64,000 bases of DNA from JABDMH01 sp964428345. Its GTDB lineage: Bacteria; Bacteroidota; Bacteroidia; Chitinophagales; Saprospiraceae. The notes beneath the pieces are model-generated. The model was given only the letters and a program-made list of their open reading frames with translations. It was not told the DNA's origin and did not search any database. The stretch is from positions 62,001 to 126,000 of the forward strand of contig CAYRYD010000012.1 in assembly GCA_964428345.1 (NCBI GenBank), in the 5' to 3' direction. The position numbers and the translations under genes were made by a program. Position 1 is the first letter of the stretch. Every line of letters begins with the position of its first letter. Positions 53,427 to 62,247 of this stretch are shown piece by piece.

Positions 53427-55742
53427 ATGAATAAGATAACGGGAACTCTGATATTATGCCTCGGCTGGAACCTGGCCGTTGCACAGGTAACCGGTCTGAG
53501 GTATTCCGGTCAGTTGCTGGATGAACATTCGGGATCACCGGTGGCCGGTGCTACGGTACTGCTTGGCAACGAGATACAGCAATATACCGCAGTCACAGAC
53601 GCAAAGGGAAGATTTATCTTTCAAAGGCTGCCGGCCGGGTATTATCAGTTGACTTTTCAGTCGCTGGGCTACCAATCAAAGAGCATAGTGGAGATAGAGA
53701 TCAATACTGGGGTCCCCCGGTTTCAGGTATTTCATCTGGTGCCTTCTCAGGAGTCACTGGAGGAAGTGGTGGTCAAAGCCGAATCCAGGTCGCGATCTCA
53801 GGAGGCAGTGACCAGTCTTTATACCCTGACGGTCGAGGAAGTGATTCGATTTCCGGGCACTTTTTATGACCCGGCCCGGCTGGCTACCCATTATGCCGGA
53901 GTGATCAATGAAAACGATCAGGCCAACAACCTTGTAATCCGGGGCAATACTCCCAACGGATTGGCCTGGTATCTTGAAGGTATTGAAATTGTGAATCCGA
54001 ATCACCTCAGTAATGGGGGCACCCTTAGTGACCGGTCTAGCCAGAGCGGAGGAGGGGTGAATATCCTCAGTGCCCAGATGATGGACAATTCGACCTTTTT
54101 GACAGGGACCTTTCCGGCACAATACGGCAATGCCACTTCCGGCATCTTCGACATCCGGCTCCGTGAGGGAGCTCATGACCAGATGCATTTCACCGCTCAG
54201 GCCGGTCTCATTGGTCTCGATGCAGCCATTGAAGGACCAATGGGAACATCCAGGGATGACAGTTACCTGGTCAATTACCGGTATTCCACCCTGGGTCTGT
54301 TGTCCACCCTGGGTGTTGATCTGGGTGATGAGGCTATTCAATTTCAGGACTTGTCGTATCATCTCAAATGGAACCTGCAACAAAAAGGTACCCTCGCATT
54401 TTTTGGCATGGGAGGGATCAGCCGGAATGTCTTCCGGGCACCAGATTTTCAGCTGCGGGATGATTTTAAAGATCATCAGAATATTGACTTCAACAGCCGG
54501 ATGGCAGCAACCGGAGTTCGGTTTGAAAATACCCGGTGGGCACATGTACTGGCGTATAGCGGCTATCTCCATGAGCGAACCTCCGAGCTGGTCAATGACT
54601 TTCTTCAGTTTGTACCTTTTGAAGAAGATGTTACGGGAGAACAGCGATTGGGTCTGCACAGCCAACGGAGATTACGAATAACCCATGGAACGGCCCGGAT
54701 CGGGGTTCGGGCTAATGCCGTCAATTACCAGGCTACGACATCCCGATTCGTACCCGGGGAAGCATATGATAACGACAAGAAGGGCTATTTCGCTGAAGCC
54801 TATGGTGAGGTGCGCAAAACCTGGAAGAAATATTTTCTGGTCAATACCGGCTTGCATCTGACCCATTTTTCCCTAAATAGGTCTACCGTTGTCGAACCCC
54901 GGATTGGCCTCACCTATGCCGCTTCATCAAAGAGCAATTGGTCTCTGGCATATGGGTTACACAGCCGGATCCTGCCACCCCAGGTCTTGCTGATCAGCAA
55001 CCGTCCGGGCAGGGACAATACCGGCCTGGAGTTGATGAGAAGTCATCATTGGGTCGCTTCCAATACCTTTCAGACGGGAAAGTTGTCAAAACTGATTACG
55101 GAAGTCTTTTTTCAGTACCTTTTTGATATTCCGGTAGCTGCGGGGAATACCCGTAGCTTATCACCCATTAATGCGATCGATTTTAATTTAACCGAAAATC
55201 TGGTCAGTGACGGGACTGGAACCAATGCCGGCATTGAAATGACCTGGCAGCAATATTTTAGCGGTTCTACTTTCTTCTTGCTCAACGGGACACTTTACGA
55301 TTCAAAGTATACCGGTAGTGACGGAGTCAGGCGCAATACCCGTTACAATGGAAGATTTGGCTTCAATCTGACCGGAGGAAAGGAATTTTCATGGCAAGGT
55401 CAGCGCAAGGTGAGAATGTTGGGAGTAAACCTGAGGGGTACCTGGTTTGGAGGTTTCCGGGAAGGGCCCATCGATATTGTACAATCGGTATTTCAATACC
55501 GCACCGTGTACGATGAATCCCGGGCCTTTACCGGTCAGTTGCCGGATTTTTTCAAGGTTGATTTAAGGTTTTATTACAAATGGGTAAAGCAAAAGTATAC
55601 CAGCATTGTCGGACTTGATATTTTGAATGCTACCAACCGTGAAAATGAAGCGCACCACTACTATGATCTGAAAAAGAACGACATTGTCACCAGATACCAT
55701 CTGGGCATCATTCCCAATCTCAGTTATCGAATTGAATTTTAA
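53427..55742 (+). CDS. TonB-dependent receptor with carboxypeptidase-regulatory-like domain
   Basis: A 771-residue outer-membrane receptor: signal peptide (about 1-19), a carboxypeptidase-regulatory-like beta sandwich (about 25-105, with GQLLDEHSGSPVAGATVLLG), a plug domain (about 120-230, with NLVIRGNTPNGLAWYLEGIE) and a 22-strand-type barrel ending in YRIEF (terminal Phe). No SusD partner is next to it, so it may take up something other than a classical Sus glycan. It lies 38 bases after the sugar epimerase gene and may import the same substrate. Confidence 0.9.
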   Translation: MNKITGTLILCLGWNLAVAQVTGLRYSGQLLDEHSGSPVAGATVLLGNEIQQYTAVTDAKGRFIFQRLPAGYYQLTFQSLGYQSKSIVEIEINTGVPRFQVFHLVPSQESLEEVVVKAESRSRSQEAVTSLYTLTVEEVIRFPGTFYDPARLATHYAGVINENDQANNLVIRGNTPNGLAWYLEGIEIVNPNHLSNGGTLSDRSSQSGGGVNILSAQMMDNSTFLTGTFPAQYGNATSGIFDIRLREGAHDQMHFTAQAGLIGLDAAIEGPMGTSRDDSYLVNYRYSTLGLLSTLGVDLGDEAIQFQDLSYHLKWNLQQKGTLAFFGMGGISRNVFRAPDFQLRDDFKDHQNIDFNSRMAATGVRFENTRWAHVLAYSGYLHERTSELVNDFLQFVPFEEDVTGEQRLGLHSQRRLRITHGTARIGVRANAVNYQATTSRFVPGEAYDNDKKGYFAEAYGEVRKTWKKYFLVNTGLHLTHFSLNRSTVVEPRIGLTYAASSKSNWSLAYGLHSRILPPQVLLISNRPGRDNTGLELMRSHHWVASNTFQTGKLSKLITEVFFQYLFDIPVAAGNTRSLSPINAIDFNLTENLVSDGTGTNAGIEMTWQQYFSGSTFFLLNGTLYDSKYTGSDGVRRNTRYNGRFGFNLTGGKEFSWQGQRKVRMLGVNLRGTWFGGFREGPIDIVQSVFQYRTVYDESRAFTGQLPDFFKVDLRFYYKWVKQKYTSIVGLDILNATNRENEAHHYYDLKKNDIVTRYHLGIIPNLSYRIEF

Positions 55743-55746
55743 GCAT

Positions 55747-56115
55747 ATGAAAACGATTATACAGGTTATTGTCATTCTGATATTTTTGGTTTTTGCCTTT
55801 TGGCAACTCAATGATCCGGATCCGGTCAGGTGGATCGCCATCTATCTGGGGGTCAGCGTGTCGGCTTTGTTATTATTGCTGAAAAAGGATTTTCCGGTCC
55901 TTCCGTTGGCCGGAGCCATTGTCTGTTTAGCCGGACTGGTGTACCTGTCGCCGGATTTCATCTCCTGGATCCGGGAGGGCATGCCCACCATCACCGGACA
56001 GATGAAAGCGGAAAGTCCGCATATTGAGTTGGTCCGCGAATTTCTTGGTTTTTGTATTGCCGGCATTGCTTATTACCTCTATTACCGGGCGCATCGCCGG
56101 GCCAGAATGGGATAG
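55747..56115 (+). CDS. Transmembrane family 220 protein
   Basis: A 122-residue protein with four membrane helices. It has the family opening FAFWQLNDPDPVRWIAIYL, where ND-PDP is the conserved mark of TMEM220-like proteins, and ends in a basic tail RAHRRARMG. The function is unknown. The ATG at 55747 follows the receptor stop by four bases. Confidence 0.8.
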   Translation: MKTIIQVIVILIFLVFAFWQLNDPDPVRWIAIYLGVSVSALLLLLKKDFPVLPLAGAIVCLAGLVYLSPDFISWIREGMPTITGQMKAESPHIELVREFLGFCIAGIAYYLYYRAHRRARMG

Positions 56116-56206
56116 ACGGCAGATTGTGTGATCTGGCTCACTTAGCTGGAAACCAATATGCGGTAATATTGTTTTTAGTAAGGATAAAAGCCAAAAGGTT
56201 AAACAG

Positions 56207-56992
56207 ATGAATTTCAGGACAGAAGTTATCGAGCGAAGTCACCACATACCGGTTGTAGTGGATTTTTGGGCACCCTGGTGCGGTCCCTGCCGGATTCTGG
56301 GTCCCACGATTGAACAATTGGCCAGTGAAAGTAAAGGTAAATGGGAACTGGTAAAGGTCAATACCGAAGAAGAACAGGAAACTGCCTTCGAATATGGTAT
56401 CCGTAGCATTCCCAACGTAAAGATGTTTCATAAAGGCCAGGTGATCGCTGAATTTGCGGGAGCACTGCCCCGGCATCAGATCCTGAAATGGCTGGACGAA
56501 TTTTTGCCCACTGCCGATAAGGAAGCATGGTCAAATCTGCAATCAAAAATCGGGATGGTCCCACCCAACGAAGCTGTAATTCTCCTGAAAAATTTTCTGC
56601 AAGACAATCCAGAACACCTGGAAGCCCGTCTGGTACTGGCGAGGAATATCGCATTTACCGATCCGGAAGCAGCAGCAAAGTTACTATCCGACATTAAAAT
56701 GGGAGATCCCTCATACGATCTGGTCGTCGATATCCAGCATCTCCTTGATCTGTTCAACCTTTCGGATGACAATCACGGCGGTCTCAGTGCCGACCTGATG
56801 CTCGCCGGTAAGGATTTGCAGGAAAACCTGATCGATCAGGCCGTTGAACGCATCATCGAGGTGGTGAAAAAAGATAAATCAATCCACAATGACTTGCCGC
56901 GCCGTTCGGCTATCGCTATCTTCCACCTTTTAGGCAATCAGCATCCGGTCACCAGAAAATACCGGCGGCTCTTCGATATGGCCCTGTACTAG
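56207..56992 (+). CDS. Thioredoxin-TPR protein (YbbN/CnoX-like)
   Basis: A 261-residue cytoplasmic protein. The N-terminal thioredoxin domain (about 1-100) has the active site WCGPC (Cys25, Cys28) and the cis-Pro segment SIPNVKMFHKG. The C-terminal half (about 115-261) is helical and TPR-like (Tetratricopeptide_20 type). This is the layout of YbbN/CnoX, a chaperone-linked thioredoxin; unlike E. coli CnoX, the CGPC motif is intact. Confidence 0.85.
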   Translation: MNFRTEVIERSHHIPVVVDFWAPWCGPCRILGPTIEQLASESKGKWELVKVNTEEEQETAFEYGIRSIPNVKMFHKGQVIAEFAGALPRHQILKWLDEFLPTADKEAWSNLQSKIGMVPPNEAVILLKNFLQDNPEHLEARLVLARNIAFTDPEAAAKLLSDIKMGDPSYDLVVDIQHLLDLFNLSDDNHGGLSADLMLAGKDLQENLIDQAVERIIEVVKKDKSIHNDLPRRSAIAIFHLLGNQHPVTRKYRRLFDMALY

Positions 56993-57151
56993 AAATGCTC
57001 CCGGAATTGACGGCCCCGGCCCCATTCCGCCTCTAAAAAGTCTTATCTTCCCCGTCAACGGTCTGATTCTGCATCGTTTTCTGTATTCGCTACGAATTTT
57101 TGCGGTTGTTACGTCCTTTAATGCATGAGCAGACCAGGAAAATGAAGACTT

Positions 57152-58612
57152 ATGAGACAAAGAATCCTCGTCGTCTGGTTCCCGGCCTTATTCATGATGA
57201 CGTCCACTTTCGGTTATGGCCAGGATCCATCCCCTCCGGTTAATATTAACGGGGTATTCCCCAATTTGACGATTCTCGGCACCTCCGATGCATCCCGGAG
57301 TGAGAGCGGTATTGGTGCATTGATCCCCTGGGCTGACAAGCTGTGGATGATCGGTTATGTATCCCACATCGTGGGATCGCGTATTGGACTTTATGAGATC
57401 AATGAAGACCTGACGATGACCCGGCATCCGCAAAGTGTGACCGGCACTTTTGCCAATCGCATGATCCATAATCCTTCCGAACAGGCTATTATCGGGCCAC
57501 ACTTCATCGATAAGAATGGAAAGGTACGCACCTGCGATCAGCTATCCCGGCACCGCCTGGCTGCCACGATGGAGCATTTGACCGATCCCCTCAACAAAAT
57601 ATATTTTCTCACCATGGAAGGTTTGTTTTTTGAGTGCGATGTACACAATCTGGAGGCGGTACAACTCTTTGATTTGGTCAAGGAGCTGGACATACCGGAC
57701 CTGGGTTATGTGCATTTTAAGGACGGCCATACCGGAAATGGCCGGGTAGTGATAGCCAACAACTCGTACGATGAGCGGGATTTTCTCGGAGAAGCGCATG
57801 CCGGCCGCCTCGCTGAGTGGGATGGGCACAGTGAGCATTGGACCATCCTGGAGAAAACAGCCTTTATTGGGGTGGGAGGAAAGAATAGCGGTAATTTCCG
57901 GGGAAAATCCATCTATGGCAATCCGATCTTTGCCACCGGATGGGACGAAAAGTCGGTAATCCTTAAATGTTACAACGACCGGTCGGGAAAATGGCAAAAG
58001 TACCGGCTTCCCCGGGGCAGTCATTCTTTCGATCATGCCTGGAATACCGAGTGGATGCGCATCCGCGAAGTCCAGACCGAACGGTTCATCATGGATGCCC
58101 ATGGCCTGTTTTACGAACTGCCGATGATGACCTACGGGGGTAAAGTATGGGGCATCAAGCCCATTTCCTACCATCTTCGGATTGTGCCCGATTTTTGCTT
58201 CTGGCGGGGGCTACTGGTCCTGGGGGGTGATCAGGGCGATCATGGGGTGGGCCAGCCTCAGTCGGGTTTACTGTTTCAGAATATTGACGACCTGTGGCAC
58301 TATGGGAAGCCTACCGGCTGGGGTGCGGTCTGGCAAAATGACACCTTGTTGCCCGGGACCCGGTCCGATCCTTATCTGATGACCGGTTTTGATAAGAAGG
58401 TACTGCACCTGACCAATGCGGGCAACTCGGAAACAGCGGTGACCATCGAGGTAGACTTTCTGGGTACCGAAACCTGGCACGACTACCATGCCATCACCGT
58501 GCCACCAGGAGGTTACACCTCTTTTATTTTTCCCGAAGGCTATGCTGCCCATTGGGTGCGACTCCGTACCAGCCAGTCTTCGGTGATGACCGCCATGTTT
58601 ATTTACAATTAG
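57152..58612 (+). CDS. Secreted protein of unknown function
   Basis: A 486-residue protein with a signal peptide (about 1-23, ending in FGYGQ). The mature part is beta-rich with repeated Gly/Trp/Asp turns (LIPWADKLWMIGYVSHIVG, GRLAEWDGHSEHWTI, GLFYELPMMTYGGKVWGIKP), which suggests a propeller of the kelch or glycosidase-like type. No catalytic motif is recognisable. The last 90 residues (from VLHLTNAGN) resemble a beta-sandwich tail. It stands alone between the thioredoxin gene and the palindromic repeat. Confidence 0.6.
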   Translation: MRQRILVVWFPALFMMTSTFGYGQDPSPPVNINGVFPNLTILGTSDASRSESGIGALIPWADKLWMIGYVSHIVGSRIGLYEINEDLTMTRHPQSVTGTFANRMIHNPSEQAIIGPHFIDKNGKVRTCDQLSRHRLAATMEHLTDPLNKIYFLTMEGLFFECDVHNLEAVQLFDLVKELDIPDLGYVHFKDGHTGNGRVVIANNSYDERDFLGEAHAGRLAEWDGHSEHWTILEKTAFIGVGGKNSGNFRGKSIYGNPIFATGWDEKSVILKCYNDRSGKWQKYRLPRGSHSFDHAWNTEWMRIREVQTERFIMDAHGLFYELPMMTYGGKVWGIKPISYHLRIVPDFCFWRGLLVLGGDQGDHGVGQPQSGLLFQNIDDLWHYGKPTGWGAVWQNDTLLPGTRSDPYLMTGFDKKVLHLTNAGNSETAVTIEVDFLGTETWHDYHAITVPPGGYTSFIFPEGYAAHWVRLRTSQSSVMTAMFIYN

Positions 58613-58613
58613 G

Positions 58614-58673
58614 ATTCCAAGGGGTGAATATTCCAAGGGGTCATGTAATCCAAGGGGTCATGACCCCTTGGAT
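58614..58673. repeat. tandem repeat ending in a perfect 26-base palindrome
   Basis: The unit TTCCAAGGGGT(CATG) occurs at 58615-58625 and 58631-58644 and, slightly shortened (TCCAAGGGGTCATG), at 58649-58662. The third copy is followed directly by its inverted arm ACCCCTTGGAT (58663-58673), giving a perfect 26-base palindrome at 58648-58673 centred on TCATGA. No T-run follows. It lies right after the stop codon of the secreted-protein gene. Confidence 0.85.
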
Positions 58674-58748
58674 CGATGAACTATTCAATATGTAAGTCCG
58701 TTTACTTACCGGCTACATTTGACAATGTTCATTTGTAGGGATTAATTT

Positions 58749-58756
58749 TATTTTTG
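58749..58756 (+). promoter_or_regulatory. -7 promoter box TATTTTTG for panD
   Basis: An exact TAnnTTTG match just 4 bases before the panD ATG at 58761, so its message would be leaderless or nearly so, unless a start further upstream is used. Confidence 0.45.
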
Positions 58757-58760
58757 CGCT

Positions 58761-59111
58761 ATGTTTTTACAGATTTTCAAATCCAAGATTCACCGGGCTA
58801 CCGTCACCGAGGCCAATCTAAACTATGTGGGGTCTATCACCATTGATGAGGATCTGATGGATGCCGCCAATCTCATGGAAGGCGAAAAAGTACAGATTGT
58901 CAATAACAATAACGGTGAACGGATTGAGACTTATGTCATGCGGGGTAAACGGGGATCAGGAACCATTTGCCTGAATGGCGCTGCTGCCCGCAAAGCAGAG
59001 GTTGGTGATATCATCATCATTATATCGTATGCTTATATGACTCCGGAAGAAGCAGCCGATTTCAAGCCTGTATCCGTTTTTCCCAATCCCGATAATACGC
59101 TCAAATCCTAG
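58761..59111 (+). CDS. panD: Aspartate 1-decarboxylase
   Basis: PanD makes beta-alanine for pantothenate and CoA. The 116-residue pro-enzyme has the self-cleavage site YVGS-ITID (Gly24-Ser25, giving the pyruvoyl group), and the conserved Lys9, GERIETYVMRG and GTICLNGAAARK segments. panC is not adjacent. Its stop is three bases from the start of the next gene. Confidence 0.95.
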   Translation: MFLQIFKSKIHRATVTEANLNYVGSITIDEDLMDAANLMEGEKVQIVNNNNGERIETYVMRGKRGSGTICLNGAAARKAEVGDIIIIISYAYMTPEEAADFKPVSVFPNPDNTLKS

Positions 59112-59114
59112 TCC

Positions 59115-60167
59115 TTGAGAAGTACGCTGCGGTCACTGCTGAAAATGGTGTTCTTTTTGCTTTTTGGCCTGCTGATCCTGTGGCTGCTTTACAACAACCT
59201 CAATGCCAAGTACCTGGAAGATTGCCAGTTGAAAGGCATCTCACCCGACCAGTGCAGTCTGATCGATAAGGTATACCAGGATTTCCGTTCGGCCAATCCA
59301 TTTTGGCTGGTAGTGATTTGCATCAGTTTCTTCATCAGCAATATCAGCCGGTCTTTGCGCTGGCAACAGCTGCTATCTTCTTTGGGATACCAGACCCGCT
59401 GGCAAAATTCCTTTCACTGTGTGATGCTGGCCTACTTTGCCAATCTTGGTTTTCCCCGGCTGGGGGAGGTGGTGCGAGCAGGTACCTTCGCCAAATATGA
59501 AGATATTCCATTTGAGAAAGTCATGGGCACTGTGGCGGTAGACCGCATCATTGACCTCTTCTGCTTTGGGCTGGTTTTTTTACTGGCTTTGCTGCTGCAA
59601 TACGACCTGCTCTGGAACTATATTTCCAGCAATGCCCGGATTAATCTGGGCGGCAATGGTGTACTTATGATCCTGTTGCTGGCCGGAGCTGTCCTTGGGT
59701 TCTGGATGGTCTGGCAATACCGTGAAAGGCTCATGCAAAATGCGTTCCTCCATCGAATAGCCCGGACCGTCAAAGGTTTTCTGGAAGGGGTCAGGTCTCT
59801 CCAAAGGGTGAAAAACAAGCCATTGCTGGTATTTCATAGCGTCAATATCTGGCTGATGTACTTTCTGATGACCTATCTGTGTTTTAAGGCTTTTACCCCC
59901 ACTGCACACCTGGACCCGATGGCCGGGCTGCTGATATTTGTCTTTGGCAGCCTGGGAATGATCATTCCCACTCCGGGTGGTATGGGGAGCTATCATGCCC
60001 TGGTGATCGCCGGGCTGGCGCTTTATGGCATCAACCAGAATGATGCTTTTTCCTTTGCCATGATCATCTTTTTTACAATTAATATTTTTGGAAACATCCT
60101 GTTTGGCATAATCGCCCTAATTTTATTACCGGGTTATAATCGCAGTTATCAACCGGTACGTACCTGA
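59115..60167 (+). CDS. Lysylphosphatidylglycerol synthase transmembrane/UPF0104 family protein (YbhN-like)
   Basis: A 350-residue inner-membrane protein with about eight helices of the LPG_synthase_TM family (PF03706). Marks are FISNISRSLRWQQLL, ANLGFPRLGEVVRAGTFAKYE, VAVDRIIDLFCFG and PTPGGMGSYHALVIAGL. There is no catalytic domain, so it is a transporter-like or flippase-like member. The start is a TTG at 59115, or less likely an ATG at 59145. Its stop TGA overlaps the next ATG by one base. Confidence 0.85.
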   Translation: MRSTLRSLLKMVFFLLFGLLILWLLYNNLNAKYLEDCQLKGISPDQCSLIDKVYQDFRSANPFWLVVICISFFISNISRSLRWQQLLSSLGYQTRWQNSFHCVMLAYFANLGFPRLGEVVRAGTFAKYEDIPFEKVMGTVAVDRIIDLFCFGLVFLLALLLQYDLLWNYISSNARINLGGNGVLMILLLAGAVLGFWMVWQYRERLMQNAFLHRIARTVKGFLEGVRSLQRVKNKPLLVFHSVNIWLMYFLMTYLCFKAFTPTAHLDPMAGLLIFVFGSLGMIIPTPGGMGSYHALVIAGLALYGINQNDAFSFAMIIFFTINIFGNILFGIIALILLPGYNRSYQPVRT

Positions 60168-60664
60168 TGTTACAAACCATCACGCAAAAGATCCAATCCC
60201 TGTCAGAATGCAGGGACCAGGTCGAAAAGTGGCGTTCAGAGCAAAAGAAGATTGTCTGGACTAACGGCGTTTTTGACCTCCTGCACCCCGGACATATTCG
60301 CTATCTCTGTGCTGCCTGCGATCTGGGTGATAAGCTGGTGGTGGGTATTAACAGCGATGCCAGTGTCTACCGACTTAAGGGACCCGGCCGGCCGGTCAAC
60401 CCCCAGGATGCCCGCCTGCTGCAGATGGCTGCCCTCCAGATGACCGATCTGGTTTTGTTGTTTGAAGAAGACACCCCCCTGCAATGCATTCTGACCCTCA
60501 GACCGGACGTGATCGTCAAGGGTGGTGATTACCAGCCGGATGATGTAGTCGGTGGCCGGGAAGCTGCAACGTGGGGAGGAGTGGTGGAGATCATACCGTT
60601 TGAAGCCGGACATTCGTCATCCGGCATTATCAAAAAGATCAAAAGACAGTCTCATGAAGATTAA
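60167..60664 (+). CDS. rfaE2: D-glycero-beta-D-manno-heptose 1-phosphate adenylyltransferase
   Basis: RfaE2/HldE-C activates heptose-1-phosphate with ATP to make ADP-heptose for LPS. The 165-residue product has the cytidylyltransferase-like fold with TNGVFDLLHPGH (HxGH at 40-43), GINSDASV and VVEIIPFEAGHSSSGIIKKI. The kinase half (HldE-N/rfaE1) is not fused. It overlaps the previous gene by one base and the next by 11. Confidence 0.9.
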   Translation: MLQTITQKIQSLSECRDQVEKWRSEQKKIVWTNGVFDLLHPGHIRYLCAACDLGDKLVVGINSDASVYRLKGPGRPVNPQDARLLQMAALQMTDLVLLFEEDTPLQCILTLRPDVIVKGGDYQPDDVVGGREAATWGGVVEIIPFEAGHSSSGIIKKIKRQSHED

Positions 60665-61454
60665 AGACGTCACCGGTTTTCTGGAAAGCATTGCACCGCT
60701 GCATTATCAGGAGCCGTATGACAATGCCGGGTTGATTGTAGGAAGCCATGACCAGGAAGTGACGGGATTGCTGGTCAGCCTGGATGTAACCGTTGAGGTA
60801 ATTGAAGAAGCCGTAGCCTTGGGATGCAACCTGATTGTCGCCCATCATCCGGTGATTTTTACCGGATTGAAAAGACTCAATGGATATCACTATGTCGAAA
60901 GAACGGTCCTCAAGGCCATAAAAAACGACATCGCAATCTATGCGATTCACACCAACCTGGACAATGTGCTGCAAAATGGCGTCAATGAAAAGATTGCCCA
61001 GAAGGTCGGTCTGGAAGAACTGCAGATCTTACGTCCGAAAGAAGAAGAAAACACCGGTAGTGGGATTACCGGCTTGTTGCCTGAACCGCTTTTGTTTGAG
61101 GACTTTTACCAGCGGCTGATTTCCCGTCTGGAGCTACCGGGTCTACGGCATACCAGGGTTGTCCATCCAGAGATCCGTAAGGTGGCACTCTGCGGAGGAT
61201 CGGGCCGGTTTCTGCTCGAGGATGCCATTGCTGCCGGAGCCCAGGCATACATTTCTGCCGATTTTAAATACCACGATTATTTTGAAGCCAACGATCAGAT
61301 CATCGTGTTGGATATCGGCCATTACGAGAGTGAAAAATTTACCATCGAATTACTTCATCAGCTGATAAAGGGGAAATTTAGTACCTTTGCGGCCTATTGC
61401 ACAAAAGTGAACACCAATCCATTAAATTATCGATATCAAAATGGCCACAGCTGA
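60654..61454 (+). CDS. Nif3-like dinuclear metal centre hexameric protein
   Basis: A 266-residue protein of the Nif3/YbgI family with metal ligands in NLIVAHHPVIFTGLK (double His), AIHTNLDN and the late VLDIGHYESE. The family is tied to GTP cyclohydrolase-like and DNA-related roles, and its cellular function is not settled. It lacks the long CutA-like insertion of many longer Nif3 proteins. The frame opens far inside rfaE2; the ATG at 60654 (MKIKDVTGFLE) is the natural start. Confidence 0.88.
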   Translation: MKIKDVTGFLESIAPLHYQEPYDNAGLIVGSHDQEVTGLLVSLDVTVEVIEEAVALGCNLIVAHHPVIFTGLKRLNGYHYVERTVLKAIKNDIAIYAIHTNLDNVLQNGVNEKIAQKVGLEELQILRPKEEENTGSGITGLLPEPLLFEDFYQRLISRLELPGLRHTRVVHPEIRKVALCGGSGRFLLEDAIAAGAQAYISADFKYHDYFEANDQIIVLDIGHYESEKFTIELLHQLIKGKFSTFAAYCTKVNTNPLNYRYQNGHS

Positions 61455-62196
61455 GAAGACTATACCAGAACGACTGTCCGAACTTTACAAGTTGCAGCTC
61501 ATTGATTCTCAATTAGATGAGATCCAGGTACTCAAGGGTGAGCTGCCCATGGAGGTGCGGGATCTGGAGGATGAAATCGAAGGTTTGCAGATCCGGGTCC
61601 AGAAGCTGGAAGATTCCAAAAAAGAACTGGAAGATGCCATCGCCCAGCACCGGAATAAAATAAAAGAGTCGGAAACACTGATCGCCAAATACGGCCGTCA
61701 GCTGGACGACGTCAAAAACAATCGCGAATACGAAGCACTGACCAAGGAAATCGAATTGCAACGGCTGGATATCCAGTTGTCGGAAAAACGGATCCGGGAA
61801 GTCGAGGTGAGCATCACCGCCAAAGATGAAACCCTGCAGGGGGCTATGGAGAAAATGGCGGAAAAAAACAAGAACCTGGAGAATAAAAAAGTAGAACTCG
61901 ACAAGATCATCGCCAAAACCGAAAAAGACGGTAACAAGCTGGTCAAACAAAGCGAATCCCAGCGCCAGTTGATCGAAGAGAGGCTGCTTAAAGCATACGA
62001 CCGGGTGCGTAGTTCGTACCGGAATGGGCTCGCTGTCGTGACGGTAGAGCGCGATGCCTGTGGTGGTTGTTTCAATAAGATCCCGCCGCAGCTCCAGCTG
62101 GAGATCAGCCTGCAGAAGAAGATCATTGCCTGCGAACACTGCGGCCGGATCCTGGTAGACGCGTCGGTCGTCGATGCGGTCACCGAAGCTTCATAA
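61441..62196 (+). CDS. C4-type zinc-ribbon, coiled-coil protein
   Basis: A 251-residue protein with a long N-terminal coiled coil (about 20-180, rich in Glu/Lys/Leu) and a C-terminal zinc ribbon, CGGC at about 205-208 and CEHCGR at about 229-234 (zf-RING_7/HP0958 type). Family members bind nucleic acid or RNA-protein partners; the role here is unknown. It overlaps the nif3-like gene by 14 bases. A TACCTTTG promoter-like box lies at 61382-61389 inside that gene. Confidence 0.85.
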   Translation: MATAEKTIPERLSELYKLQLIDSQLDEIQVLKGELPMEVRDLEDEIEGLQIRVQKLEDSKKELEDAIAQHRNKIKESETLIAKYGRQLDDVKNNREYEALTKEIELQRLDIQLSEKRIREVEVSITAKDETLQGAMEKMAEKNKNLENKKVELDKIIAKTEKDGNKLVKQSESQRQLIEERLLKAYDRVRSSYRNGLAVVTVERDACGGCFNKIPPQLQLEISLQKKIIACEHCGRILVDASVVDAVTEAS

Positions 62197-62247
62197 GACA
62201 TACCGGCCGGTACAATATTTTACCGCTGGAAGGGTTAACTTAGAAGG

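Noticed and set aside
58614..58673. CRISPR array or long tandem repeat
   Set aside because: Only three short copies at uneven spacing, with no unique spacers and no cas genes. The structure is better described as a palindrome with extra arms.
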